Source: Gammaproteobacteria bacterium (GTDB lineage Bacteria; Pseudomonadota; Gammaproteobacteria; Burkholderiales; Thiobacillaceae). From it: a stretch of 64,000 nucleotides of DNA. A program made the translations under genes and the position numbers. Numbering within the stretch: the stretch's first letter is position 1; every line of letters begins with the position of its first letter. Positions 7,900 through 18,300 of the stretch are shown here, piece by piece. Below the pieces are notes generated by a model, which did no database searches, had not been told where the DNA came from, and was given only the letters and a program-made list of their open reading frames with translations. The DNA lies in assembly GCA_018820765.1 (NCBI GenBank), contig JAHJNN010000018.1:62001-126000 (forward strand), in the 5' to 3' direction.

Positions 7900-10793
7900 G
7901 CTGCTGCGTGTACCCCCCGAACACCTAAATCTTGCGAATCCCCCACGCGTAGCATCATCACCGCATTTAGATCAGGGGCGCAGGCTGCTGCATCATCCAG
8001 CGCCGCCATGCGGGCCTGGTGTTCTTGTTCGAGTCGCTTACGGCGGTGCTCCCGCACCGCCGGTAAACCAATACGGCCAATGGCCTGATAGCGCGCGTTG
8101 TAGGCATACTCCGCACGCTCTCGCTCTTCCTTCAATCGCGTGCCATGCTCGTCCAGCAACTCCGAAAACATCTGCTCGCCTTGGGTGCTTGCTGCCGACT
8201 GGGACAGCTCGAACCAGCGTGCCCAGTCATTCCCCTCCCCCTCGACGACCCCAGGGACTGTTTCGCCTGCGTCCAATACTTCGATCTGCTCCGTTAGAAG
8301 CAGATCCCAGATGCGTTTCGCGGTAGGGACGAAAGTACGGCCATCATCGGTTGCAAACAGCGGTAGAAAGCGTCTGCGGTTGAAGCCTTCCGCTGAAAGA
8401 CTGATCTCCCACAACGACCAAACGCCGCGGATGCTATCCGGCAGTCCGCCGATGCGGACGATCGGCAACGGCTGCCCGGCGACACAACGTGGTAGTTCGC
8501 TGATCAATGCCCGCGCTCGCGGGTCTTCCAGCGTTATCCACTCCAGTTCCGGGTTCCGTTCGGCGGTTCGGGCATCGAAGCACACCTGTGCCGACTCGCT
8601 GCCATCCATCCATCTCACGCGCCACGCTTGATCCACCTTGACCGCTGAACCACCTCGCGCCGGCAATCCACTGGTGATCGCGCGCTCTAGCCAGAACTGC
8701 GCCGGATGGTCGCGCCACTTGCGGGCGTCATCAGCCTCTAGCGCATGGCCGTCAGTCAGTAGATCTGTGCTCTGTTTGGCATCCGCGATTTTCTCCTTGA
8801 TCTGCGTGATCACGGCGTCGCACTCCTGCTCGATAGACTCCGGGTGCTGCAGGCCGTGTACAAACAGCTCATCGAACAATGGTTCGGACTCTACCGAGTC
8901 CATCACATCGGATGCCTTATCGACGCCAAACTCCTGAGCGATGACTGCGAGCTTTTCCTCCAGGACCTGGCGCACCCGATGTTCGACCGTGTCTTCTAGA
9001 ACAAAGTTGATCGCACGCACCACATGATGCTGGCCGATACGATCCACCCGGCCAATGCGTTGCTCGATCCGCATCGGATTCCACGGCATGTCGAAGTTGA
9101 CGATGACATGGCAGAACTGCAGGTTCAGACCCTCGCCACCGGCGTCCGTCGAGACCAGCACACGTACGTCGCGTGCGAATACCTGTTGTGCCTTGGCACG
9201 CGCATCGAGATCCATCCCGCCGTTGAGAAGTGCGACTGAAAAGCCGCGACTCTCCAGAAAACCGGCCAACATCGTCTGGGTCGGCACGAACTCAGTGAAG
9301 ATCAAGACTTTCAGCGAGGGGTCGTTCTCCTCCTGCTGCAGCTTGTAAATCAGCTCCAGCAGTGCTTCGGCCTTGGCGTCTGTGCCGGCCGCCTCTGTTT
9401 CTCGCGCCAGATCAAGCAACATCTCAACTTCCGACTTTTCTCGCGCCACCGCTTCCAAGGTATCCGCGCTCGCCTGCACCGCGAGATCCACTTGCGCCTG
9501 TCCGTCGAGCTCCGCCCACTCATCCGGCTGTCCTTGGTCAAAAGAAGAATCGAACAACGAAGCCTGTGGCTGCGGCGACTCCAGTGCTGCAAGGCGCCGT
9601 TCCATCGTGGTGCGGATAGCCGCCGTACTGGACGTAACGAGCCGTTGCATCAGGATCATCAAAAAGCCGATATGCCTCTGTTTGGATGCCAACGCCTGGT
9701 TGTAGCCATGCCGCACATAATCGGTGACGGCTTCGTACAGGCGATGCTGTGCAGCGTGACGCGACTGCCATGCCACAGCCTGTAAGCGGGTCATGCGCGG
9801 CTTAAACAGTGGCTGGCCATCGGCATCAATCGAAACGCGCTTTTCCGTGCGAATAACAAACGGCCGGACACGATCCTGCGTCACGCTCCCTTCATCAGGA
9901 AACGAATCGCGGTCGATGAGCTGCATCAGCCGCAGAAACTGGTCCGTCTTGCCCTGGTGCGGCGTGGCCGAAAGCAACAACAGATAGGGTGCCGCTTCAG
10001 CAAGCGCTGCACCAAGCTTGTAGCGCGCCACTTGCTCGGTACTACCACCCAAGCGGTGAGATTCGTCGATGATCACCAGATCCCACGAAGCCGAGATCAA
10101 ATCCTCAAAGCGCTCGCGGTTGTAGGTGTTCAGTTGCTCCAGACTCCAGCCGCGCCGTCCTTCCAGTGGTTTTACCGAGTCGAGCGAGCAGATCACCTGA
10201 TCGTGCACGCGCCACAGGTTGTCCTCGTCCGAATTGGCATTGACGCGCCATTGCCGGAATGCGGCCAGCTCCGCCGGCTCGATGAACTGAAACTTCTCGC
10301 CGAAGTGCAAACGCATTTCTGCCTGCCACTGGCGCACCAGGCCTTTGGGTGCGACCACCAGAATACGACGCGCCTTGCCGCGCAGCTTCAACTCGCGCAG
10401 GATCAACCCGGCCTCGATGGTCTTGCCCAGGCCCACCTCATCCGCCAGCAGATAGCGAATGCGATCCCGGCTCATGGCGCGGTTCAGGGCGTAGAGTTGG
10501 TGCGGCAGCGGCACCACGCTGGACTGTATCGGCGCCAGCAGCAGGTTATCCTCCAACGCATCCAGCAGCTTGGCAGCTGCTGCCGTATGCAGGATCAGCT
10601 CCTGGGACGGGCGGACACTGGTAAGCGGTGCGAGATCAGCCGCACGGGCACGTATCACCGCATCCTTGGCTGGCAGCCAGATGCGCAGGCTCACTTCGCC
10701 CCACACGTCCTGACGCTCCACTACCCGGCAAGGCGTCGCTTGCCGGGTATGCCAGCACCAGTCTCCAACGTTGAAGCCTACCCGGTCAGTCAT
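7896..10793 (-). CDS. brxHII: BREX type 3 SNF2-like helicase BrxHII
   Basis: A 965-aa superfamily 2 helicase with all core motifs: LADEVGLGKTIEAG (residues 116-129), IIDESHR (242-247), LLLSATPHQG, and the C-terminal DAGGEGLNLQ and QRIGRVDRIGQ (motifs V and VI). Such translocases act on duplex DNA without strand separation. In type 3 BREX it sits between the methylase and PglZ, as here. ATGA overlaps couple it to the upstream AlbA_2 gene and to downstream pglZ. Confidence 0.92.
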   Translation of the reverse strand: MTDRVGFNVGDWCWHTRQATPCRVVERQDVWGEVSLRIWLPAKDAVIRARAADLAPLTSVRPSQELILHTAAAAKLLDALEDNLLLAPIQSSVVPLPHQLYALNRAMSRDRIRYLLADEVGLGKTIEAGLILRELKLRGKARRILVVAPKGLVRQWQAEMRLHFGEKFQFIEPAELAAFRQWRVNANSDEDNLWRVHDQVICSLDSVKPLEGRRGWSLEQLNTYNRERFEDLISASWDLVIIDESHRLGGSTEQVARYKLGAALAEAAPYLLLLSATPHQGKTDQFLRLMQLIDRDSFPDEGSVTQDRVRPFVIRTEKRVSIDADGQPLFKPRMTRLQAVAWQSRHAAQHRLYEAVTDYVRHGYNQALASKQRHIGFLMILMQRLVTSSTAAIRTTMERRLAALESPQPQASLFDSSFDQGQPDEWAELDGQAQVDLAVQASADTLEAVAREKSEVEMLLDLARETEAAGTDAKAEALLELIYKLQQEENDPSLKVLIFTEFVPTQTMLAGFLESRGFSVALLNGGMDLDARAKAQQVFARDVRVLVSTDAGGEGLNLQFCHVIVNFDMPWNPMRIEQRIGRVDRIGQHHVVRAINFVLEDTVEHRVRQVLEEKLAVIAQEFGVDKASDVMDSVESEPLFDELFVHGLQHPESIEQECDAVITQIKEKIADAKQSTDLLTDGHALEADDARKWRDHPAQFWLERAITSGLPARGGSAVKVDQAWRVRWMDGSESAQVCFDARTAERNPELEWITLEDPRARALISELPRCVAGQPLPIVRIGGLPDSIRGVWSLWEISLSAEGFNRRRFLPLFATDDGRTFVPTAKRIWDLLLTEQIEVLDAGETVPGVVEGEGNDWARWFELSQSAASTQGEQMFSELLDEHGTRLKEERERAEYAYNARYQAIGRIGLPAVREHRRKRLEQEHQARMAALDDAAACAPDLNAVMMLRVGDSQDLGVRGVHAAA

Positions 10794-12565
10794 GACGTCT
10801 TGGGTGTTTCAACAGTTAAGCGGCCTTGTTCCGTCAAACGGTAACGCTGTTTGCTGCTTTGTGGCTTGTCTGGGATCGTCATTTCCAGCAAGCCCGCATC
10901 CAGCGCTGGTTGCAGGTAAGCATCTGCAAAATGTTTTCTGTCTTTCAGGCCCAGTACATCCATGAGCTCTTGGCGTGCCATCTCCCCCGACACCTTCGCC
11001 AGCATGCCTAGAACCTGCGGGGTGACTTGGGGGGGGACTTGTGGGGTGACTTGCGGGGTCACTTGGTGGGTGGCCTGCTCAGTCGCCTGAACAAAGCGCT
11101 GCCGCAAGGCTTCCCGCACCTGAAACTGGGTTTCGCTGACCCTATCAAGCAGTTGCTGCCGCACCAAATGGTCGGCCACGGCTCGGGCTTGTTGAGTCGT
11201 GCTAATGCCCAGACTGCGAATATCCGTCAGGCTTAAGTGATCTCCCTCGGGTTTCTCCAACGCCAAGGCCAGCACATCAGCTTGCTCGGGCGTCAGGTTC
11301 GCACCAATGGTTTGACGGAATCGCTGCATCGCATCCGTCACCAGCGGCCTGTTGATCAATACCAGCTCGAATTCTTTCCGTGCCTTGTCATTCTTGATCT
11401 GCGGCGGCACGCGGCCCAGCTCGTGCCAATTCCGGATAATGGCCCGGATCCCGGTACCTGCCTGATCCGACAAGCCGATGCGACGGAAGGCTTTCACAAT
11501 CGCCGGATTGCGTACCTCTTTCTCGGTTGGGTCCAGCAGCTCGGCTTCTGTCGCAAACGCATCACCCGGGTTCCAGAACACCGTGCGGTCGGCGAACAGC
11601 TTGATCGAGGCCTTGCGGCCGTGGTCACCGTAATCCTGATGGATCAGCAGGTTAATAGCCGCCTCGCGAAAGGCCACGTAGTCCGGCGGGTCGTCATTAC
11701 GGCGCAGGGTGGCCGGATCCAGCGAGAACGGATGCTCAGCGATGCGCATGTAGCGTGAAACCAAGCCCAGCCACGTCTGAAAGATATTCTCTTCAAACAC
11801 ATAGCGGTCATGCCAACGCTGCTCAGCGGACCACTGATCAAAGGCGGCATCAATACGCTGATAGTCCAACACGGGCCGGGGCAGGACCTGCCGCACATAG
11901 CGCCCAGTGCCAAACAGCAACACGCCAGCACGGGTGGGCAACTGTTGGCCACCCTGTTCGACCACAAAATTCCAATTCAGCAAGAACGTGATCGGATCGG
12001 TAATTTCTCCATGTTCCGGATTGCGCCGCACAAACTGGGCCTGATACCACTTGACCGTCGCCTCATCAAAACACTGATCAACGGGGATGTCGGCCAGCGC
12101 AATGCCGTCGTAACGTTCCTGCGCGGCGTCGCGGAGGAATCGTTCCAGCTCGCTCTGTGTGCATTGCTCATCACCTGCACCACGCCGCAGGTAACTCTGG
12201 CGCGGGTCACCCTTGAGGTAGACAGGCTTCTCTGAACGGGAAGCCTCTGGCACATAGAACGCAAACACATGCTTGCCATCGATTTCGTACCGATGCGCTG
12301 CCACCGAAATCACCCGGTTGAGCTTCTGTCCACCTCGCATTACCGCCAGAAAGTCGTTCTGAACCTTGTCGGGCGCCTCAACGCCAGTCACTTCCAGTTG
12401 GCCATTGACCTCGCTGACACCAAACACCAGCCAGCCACCGGCGGTGTTGGCAAAGGCCGACACTGTCTTGTAAGCGTCTTCCGGCACCCCACGCTGCGCG
12501 CGCTTGCACTCAAAATCGTTCCATTCGATACCGTCCAGTCGTGCAAGCAGCTCATCCTGGTTCAT
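10790..12565 (-). CDS. AlbA_2 (Schlafen-like) / GHKL ATPase protein within the BREX operon
   Basis: The N-terminus (EWNDFECKRAQ to NTAGGWLVFGV) is an AlbA_2/Schlafen-type domain; the middle (around NLLIHQDYGDHGRKASIKL) resembles the C-terminal ATPase domain of RecG-like COG2865 proteins. A repeated TPQVTPQVPPQV linker near residues 505-530 leads to a winged-helix tail. It is not a core BREX gene, yet it is coupled to pglXI and, by ATGA, to brxHII. A role as an added nuclease-like or regulatory component is inferred. The start at 12565 suits the domain; 12595 overlaps the pglXI stop. Confidence 0.8.
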   Translation of the reverse strand: MNQDELLARLDGIEWNDFECKRAQRGVPEDAYKTVSAFANTAGGWLVFGVSEVNGQLEVTGVEAPDKVQNDFLAVMRGGQKLNRVISVAAHRYEIDGKHVFAFYVPEASRSEKPVYLKGDPRQSYLRRGAGDEQCTQSELERFLRDAAQERYDGIALADIPVDQCFDEATVKWYQAQFVRRNPEHGEITDPITFLLNWNFVVEQGGQQLPTRAGVLLFGTGRYVRQVLPRPVLDYQRIDAAFDQWSAEQRWHDRYVFEENIFQTWLGLVSRYMRIAEHPFSLDPATLRRNDDPPDYVAFREAAINLLIHQDYGDHGRKASIKLFADRTVFWNPGDAFATEAELLDPTEKEVRNPAIVKAFRRIGLSDQAGTGIRAIIRNWHELGRVPPQIKNDKARKEFELVLINRPLVTDAMQRFRQTIGANLTPEQADVLALALEKPEGDHLSLTDIRSLGISTTQQARAVADHLVRQQLLDRVSETQFQVREALRQRFVQATEQATHQVTPQVTPQVPPQVTPQVLGMLAKVSGEMARQELMDVLGLKDRKHFADAYLQPALDAGLLEMTIPDKPQSSKQRYRLTEQGRLTVETPKTS

Positions 12566-12587
12566 GCCTTGCCCCCAGCCCGCCCCA

Positions 12588-15341
12588 TCATGCACTCGCC
12601 TCGCTGCGGGTCAGCGCCTGGTCATACCAAAGCAGCAGCTTTTCATCTTCTTGCAGCGCCTCCTCGGGCATCTTCTGAGCGATGTCGATGATGGTCTTGT
12701 AGTCCTTGTTCCCCCATGCCGTCTTGAAGCCCGCGCGCAGCACTTCGAGACGGAACTCTTTCAAGCGCTTTCCGGTAAACGCACGGTACCCCTCGAATTC
12801 CTTGAGCAGGGCCTTCTCACGCCGCTTTTCCAAGTCTTGTGCCTTGTTCGGGTCAGGCACGTACCAGCGGTCCTTTGCCTTGGCAATCAGGCGTGGATCA
12901 TTCTTTTCCAAGCCACGCAGGTCCTTGAAGTTGGTGGAGAGCAAACTGTGGATCTGGCTGGGGACATCGCCCTCGCCGTCGTACTGGATGAAGTTGTCCT
13001 CCAAAAGCGCGGAGAGATCTGGTCTCTTTTCGTGCTTTTTCCAGCCCGCGCCAAGCTGGCTCATAAATTCAGGACTGATTTCTTGGTAGGTAGATGGGCG
13101 ACGTTTCAGAAAATCCGTCAACCAATCGATGGCACTGCGCTCATCCGAAACAAACATTTCCATCTGCGGTGCTTGGGCTACCTGCAATCGCTTCTTGTCG
13201 TACTCCGTTACTTGCTCCGTCAGAAACACCATACCGTCGCGATCAGGAAAGCGCTGTTTCAACCCTGCCTGGAATTCTTGGGTGGACATTGGAACTGGGA
13301 AGTTATGCCTGACAAACCAGGCAACCATACGGTCAAAAATAATCCGTGGGTCACGCTCGGCGATGAACTCTAGTACACCGCCTTTCCCCTTAACTGTGGG
13401 CAGATATTTCAAATGAGTACGCACAAAGTCCCAAGCAGAGTCTTCACTGCCACCTGCTTTGTTGAACCTCTCCTCTAGACCACCATTTGGCTTGTAGGCA
13501 GAGATGATGAGGTCCTGTTTCACTGCAGTCGTGGTGGTAACCGCCTTGAAACTACCCTGTTTTTTGTCGAGCGCAGACACATTCGCCACCACAAAGCCAG
13601 CCTCTTGTAATGCCGTTTGGATCGCATTCCAAACAGCTGCCTGGGTATTGGAGAATTCAACCGTCATCCAACGTCCTGGCTTCAAGATTCGGAAAAACTC
13701 TTTAAAGCTGCTCGTAAGGAGTCCTCGATAGTCATCAAGCTCTTTTTCCTGGGACGTACTGACGATTGCCTCGGCTCCCTGTCTCGTCACAACTCCAAGA
13801 AGAGCTTCCCAAAAGAAATTTAGCTCCGAGTAATCGAAGTTTTTCCCGAAAGGCGGGTCGACAAATATGTAGTCGATGCAACCATCAGGGATGTTTGGCA
13901 AAGCCGTCGCACTTTGCGTGGAAATGAAATTTCCTCGATTGTGGGTGCGTTGATAAGCAAGGCTTGAGGCGATCGTCTCGGCATTTCTTAAAAATGAATT
14001 CAAGACATTTGGAGGCGTGATTAATGAGCCAACGTACAACGTGCCTGAAAGTGGACCGCCACCCTTACGATCGGCACGAAACCGACGCATACGAGAGGCA
14101 TATGGAAGACATGCAGTTAGTGCAAAAAGAAGTGGGTGCCTGACACTCGCATGACTGATTGCCGAAATTCGCTTCAAGAGCAGAGCAACACACAATAATT
14201 CACGCGGAGTGAAGAAATGGTGCAAATGAGTGATTCCCCGAGGCACATTTCTCTGTGTTTCTTTTCCAGGTATAAGTTTCGCAATCGGAAACCCTATGGA
14301 CGCCACGATCTGTTGAGCAGACTCAATGGCCGCCAGATCATCCTCATCGGGTATCTTTTCAAATCTTTTCGTCCCTACTGAGTAGTTAATCAATACAGGG
14401 ACTGTTCTTGCTTGCTTGTGGGGCTCATTGAGCAGTGGGTCCATAGTGGTTTCAAAACAAGCCTCCCATTCCGCTTCTCGCGCTACCACTCCACAAGTTG
14501 GACATTTAATTTCTGAGCGCAATGAGTCCTCGATCTCATCAACAGCGATCGAATAGAACGGATGCTGAGCACCACAATTAGGGCAGGCAACTACGTCGGA
14601 GTAGAGAACGAACTCGACTTCACCGGGCACATTACTCGGATGTTTGTAGTTCTGGTGTGGAACGGACTTGCGGTCACGAACTTTCCATCCGGTGTGCTTT
14701 GTTGCATATAGACCGGGCTGGGACAACGCAACATCGGCGACGATTTGTTTGGCCGACTCCAGAAATCCAATTGAATCTAAAGAGCCATTTAGATTGCGTG
14801 CAATGAATGTCGCTATTGGCGACAGATCGATCAACACGCACTTTCGATTTAGTCGCTTATCTAGAGAGTCCCCCAACTGTGCGGCTGCAACACCAGACAT
14901 GCCTGTTCCACAAAAACCATCAAACACCAGATCACCCGGCTTCGTGTAATGGTCGATGTAGCGCATGATTGCCTTGTGCGGCACCTTAGTATGGTAGCTA
15001 TGGGCGTTGTAGATCGGGTCATTTTTCCCCTCGCTCACATCTGCCACGAACGGCTCTGTGCTATATGGAACACTCGGGTCATAGGGCTTGCTGTAGTGCC
15101 GTACGAAATCTTCTAGGAAGGGGTTTGGGCATGCCGTGTAATACGGCGGATCGGACATCGCGAGGATGGCTTCCTCAGTGCCGATAGGGAATCCTTCGAT
15201 CTTTCGGAACTCAGGGTCTTTCAGCTTCTCAACCAGCAGCTTCAGGAAGTACTCACGCCGTGCCTGCTCGCTTGGGAACGTTCGGCCGAGACACTCGACA
15301 GGCCCTGTCTTAACTTCTTGGTTGTGAAAAAGATCACTCAT
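12588..15341 (-). CDS. pglXI: BREX type 3 DNA methyltransferase PglXI
   Basis: A 917-aa adenine-type methyltransferase. SAM-binding motif FDGFCGTGMSG is at about residues 140-150, a DPPY at 64-67 and a second catalytic-type VDPPF at 494-498. Two CxxC pairs (about residues 253/256 and 280/283) form a zinc ribbon. In BREX the methylase marks host DNA. The start at 15341 is chosen because AGGAATGAG precedes it; an upstream in-frame ATG at 15380 lacks one. It is followed by the AlbA_2 gene with overlap. Confidence 0.92.
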   Translation of the reverse strand: MSDLFHNQEVKTGPVECLGRTFPSEQARREYFLKLLVEKLKDPEFRKIEGFPIGTEEAILAMSDPPYYTACPNPFLEDFVRHYSKPYDPSVPYSTEPFVADVSEGKNDPIYNAHSYHTKVPHKAIMRYIDHYTKPGDLVFDGFCGTGMSGVAAAQLGDSLDKRLNRKCVLIDLSPIATFIARNLNGSLDSIGFLESAKQIVADVALSQPGLYATKHTGWKVRDRKSVPHQNYKHPSNVPGEVEFVLYSDVVACPNCGAQHPFYSIAVDEIEDSLRSEIKCPTCGVVAREAEWEACFETTMDPLLNEPHKQARTVPVLINYSVGTKRFEKIPDEDDLAAIESAQQIVASIGFPIAKLIPGKETQRNVPRGITHLHHFFTPRELLCVALLLKRISAISHASVRHPLLFALTACLPYASRMRRFRADRKGGGPLSGTLYVGSLITPPNVLNSFLRNAETIASSLAYQRTHNRGNFISTQSATALPNIPDGCIDYIFVDPPFGKNFDYSELNFFWEALLGVVTRQGAEAIVSTSQEKELDDYRGLLTSSFKEFFRILKPGRWMTVEFSNTQAAVWNAIQTALQEAGFVVANVSALDKKQGSFKAVTTTTAVKQDLIISAYKPNGGLEERFNKAGGSEDSAWDFVRTHLKYLPTVKGKGGVLEFIAERDPRIIFDRMVAWFVRHNFPVPMSTQEFQAGLKQRFPDRDGMVFLTEQVTEYDKKRLQVAQAPQMEMFVSDERSAIDWLTDFLKRRPSTYQEISPEFMSQLGAGWKKHEKRPDLSALLEDNFIQYDGEGDVPSQIHSLLSTNFKDLRGLEKNDPRLIAKAKDRWYVPDPNKAQDLEKRREKALLKEFEGYRAFTGKRLKEFRLEVLRAGFKTAWGNKDYKTIIDIAQKMPEEALQEDEKLLLWYDQALTRSEASA

Positions 15342-15390
15342 CGGCTCATTCCTAGAATTCTTCTTGTCATTGCATGGCAATCACGGCACA

Positions 15391-18300
15391 TCACTCAACC
15401 ACGAACCGCAGCTTGGTCGCGTCTTTTCCTTTGCAGCGCTCATTGAGGAAGGTCTCAAAGCGCTTGCGCAAGTCATCCGGTGTCGCTGGTGAACCTCCAT
15501 GCAGTAAAGCGTTCTTGATGTCGTCGCTGGTGATGGCGATCTTTTCCAATCCCGACAAAGCTTCCTGAACCGCGCTGACAAAGTCCGGCGTGACTGGATC
15601 AGGTAAGGTCTTCGATGCCATGAAGGATTGAATTAACGTGCGTGCCGCCGCTTTCAGCAAGTCGAGGTTGGCTTGGATGATCGGGTCGTCTAGGTTGTCG
15701 AGCAGCGTCTGCTGCCATCCGGCGAGCAGTCGATCCAATTCGTCGTCGAGCTGAGTCAGCGCATTGGCGGCTACGCCAAACGGCAGCGACTCATTGGCCG
15801 GTTTGTAGCTACAGTGCGGACAGAAGGGGCTGGCCACCAGTTCAGAATCTGACAGCTGGTAGCAGCTCTTCAGGTTGTCCAGCTTTTCTTCGAACACGGT
15901 GAGCTGGCTGGTGGGCATTAACGAAATCCCGGCTAGGGCGCGCATGGCCACCAATCGCGAGTCCTTGCGCAGTGCGGTCTTGGTCTTGTCCTCGGCCACG
16001 CCCAGTCGTGCCTTACTGTGGCTTGTGATGTAAGCCGTGACGTAATCCTTCTTGAGTTGCCCCAGGGTCTGGCGGTAGTCGTTGGAATGCTGCGCTGTCC
16101 GGTCCGCACTGAGCTTAGCCAGGATATCGGTCCGTGCAGTTTGTGCCTGCTTCACCCAGGGATGGTCGCCTGGCAGAACCATCTCGGCCTGTGACAGGTA
16201 CGCTGCTGTGCCGCCGAGTTCGGTGACCAGTCCGAGCAACCGCTCAACGGCTGCGAGCACTTCGAGGTTTTTCTTTTGCGCGTTGATGTCGTCTGAACCG
16301 ATGCGCAGGTTCTTGAGCTTGCCGACCGTATTGTAAGGTGCCAGCGATTCGGTGAAGCCTTTGAGTGCATCGAGCCGAGCACGCCAATCGCGTACTTCTT
16401 CTTCGCGCAACAGCGATTGCCCCCAGAATGTCAGCCGGCCTTGCATGTCGGTGCTGGCTGCCAGGACACGCCGCACAAGGGCGCTGACGGACTCCTGCAA
16501 CTGCTTGACTGGCTCTTCTGAACCTTGGGTGGCCAGTTGGGCGAGACCAGGGGACAAGCCCAGCAGCTCGAACAAAGAGCGCAGGACTGCGACGTTGATC
16601 TCTTTTGGCGCCTCCAAATGCTTGAACTGCTTGAGTTCATCGAGCGAACGTTCGGCCAAGAGGGTGAGCTTGCCGGAGTCGATCTTGTCGCCGGTGATTG
16701 CCAGAACGATGTCGCCGGAATACACCAAGCCGCCGAGCACTGTCACTAAAAGGTCAGGCTCCAAGCGGAAGCGCAGTGGAGCAAAGTACTCCACGTCGGT
16801 CGATCCGGACAGAAGCTCGCTGCGGTTCAGCACCTGGCCGTGGCCTTTGGATTTCAAGCGGACCAGGACTTCTTGCGCGTACTTTGAACGACCGGGTTCA
16901 ATGCGGTCGCCATCGAGCATTTCCAGAGCGTCCAAGATCGCGTTGGCGTCTTTGGTGCGCGTGCCACCCGCCAACGCCTTGAGCGCGTTGCCGATGAGTT
17001 GCTTGCGGTTGGCTTCTGTCACCAGCACGGAGAAGCTAGGGTACTCGGGCGAGGCTTCTGCGAACTGCGGATTCAATGCCAGTCCCGAGATAACGTTAAC
17101 CACATCGCGGAAGTTGATGCGCTCGTCCTGCCCTAGGCGTGCCTTGTCGCGCAGGGAAACGCCCTTCGACCATTCCTGCAATGTCTTGGTCTTGCCCTGG
17201 TAGGTCACTTCAAAAGCCGTCATCTGCTTTTCTTGCAGCCACTTGCTCATGGCGCGCAGGACGTCTTGTGCCTTCGAGATATAGATGGCCTTAGCACCAC
17301 CGCTGGCGGTGGATGCCAGATCTAGTGCAGCCGCATAGAAAGAAAGGTGTCGTTTGATCTCTTCGTCCAACCCTTTCAGACGGAAGAACACCTCATCCGC
17401 CTTGCTTTCGTCGCGGAAACGCGGCGGCTCGAACGGCTGGATGAAGTAGATATAGAAATCACGCTCCGGCTGCGCCGTGGGACGGTCGTTGGGTGCGCCA
17501 AAGAACAGATAACCATTACGATCGACGCGCCGGTCTTGCCACTCGATCTGGTATTGCCAGATCTGGTGCCCGGTTACGTAGGTGGTCTCGTCGGTGCGCT
17601 CCATCAACTGCTTGATCGCGCTGTAGTAGGCGCGGTCCAGCGTATCGTCTGACAGCGCTTCTGCACGTTTCTCGATCTGGGCGTCGTAGTCGATGTCTTT
17701 CTTGAGATCGAGGTAGTACTGCTCTGTATCCGGTGCCTTGGAGATGAACTGGCCATTAACGGTTTTCAGCACTTCACGCAGGACGGTCTGTACAAGAGAC
17801 AGCAAATCCGCCGCTGGATCTCCCCCCATCTCATCGATGCCCGGCTGATACAAGCACAACGTATCCCGCAGTTCTTCTGCTGTAGGGCCAATCGGTACGT
17901 GAATGTCGCCGCCAGTGGTTAGACGGTGGACAAACAGGCCATTGATGATGCGTAGCGCCATCGCTTTGTAGGCTGGGCGCGTGAAGGCCTGCTGGACGCG
18001 AGAATCGAGCACCTCTGAAACACGCAGGACTTCTTTGATGTTCGGGTCGCTCCGGAACACCGAGTTGCCCTGCACCGTCTTCCAGTATTCGTCGAAGGTG
18101 ATCAGACCGGGGTGATCGGACGGCACCTCTTTGTCGACCAGGGATCGCATGGCCAGAGACAGGGTTTCCAGAGCGTTACGCTTTTCTGCAAAGCTGATGC
18201 GTTCGAACGTCTTCAGGTAGTCGGGGTGAACGGGGAACAGACGAACATATTCGTCCATGCGCTCGTTCATCGAGCCGTAGAACTTGGCGAACGGTGTCAG

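Noticed and set aside
9957-10844. A 295-codon plus-strand frame
   Set aside because: It covers the start of brxHII in antisense and has no recognisable motif.
12504-13373. A 289-codon plus-strand frame
   Set aside because: Antisense to the 3' part of pglXI; no ribosome site or family resemblance.
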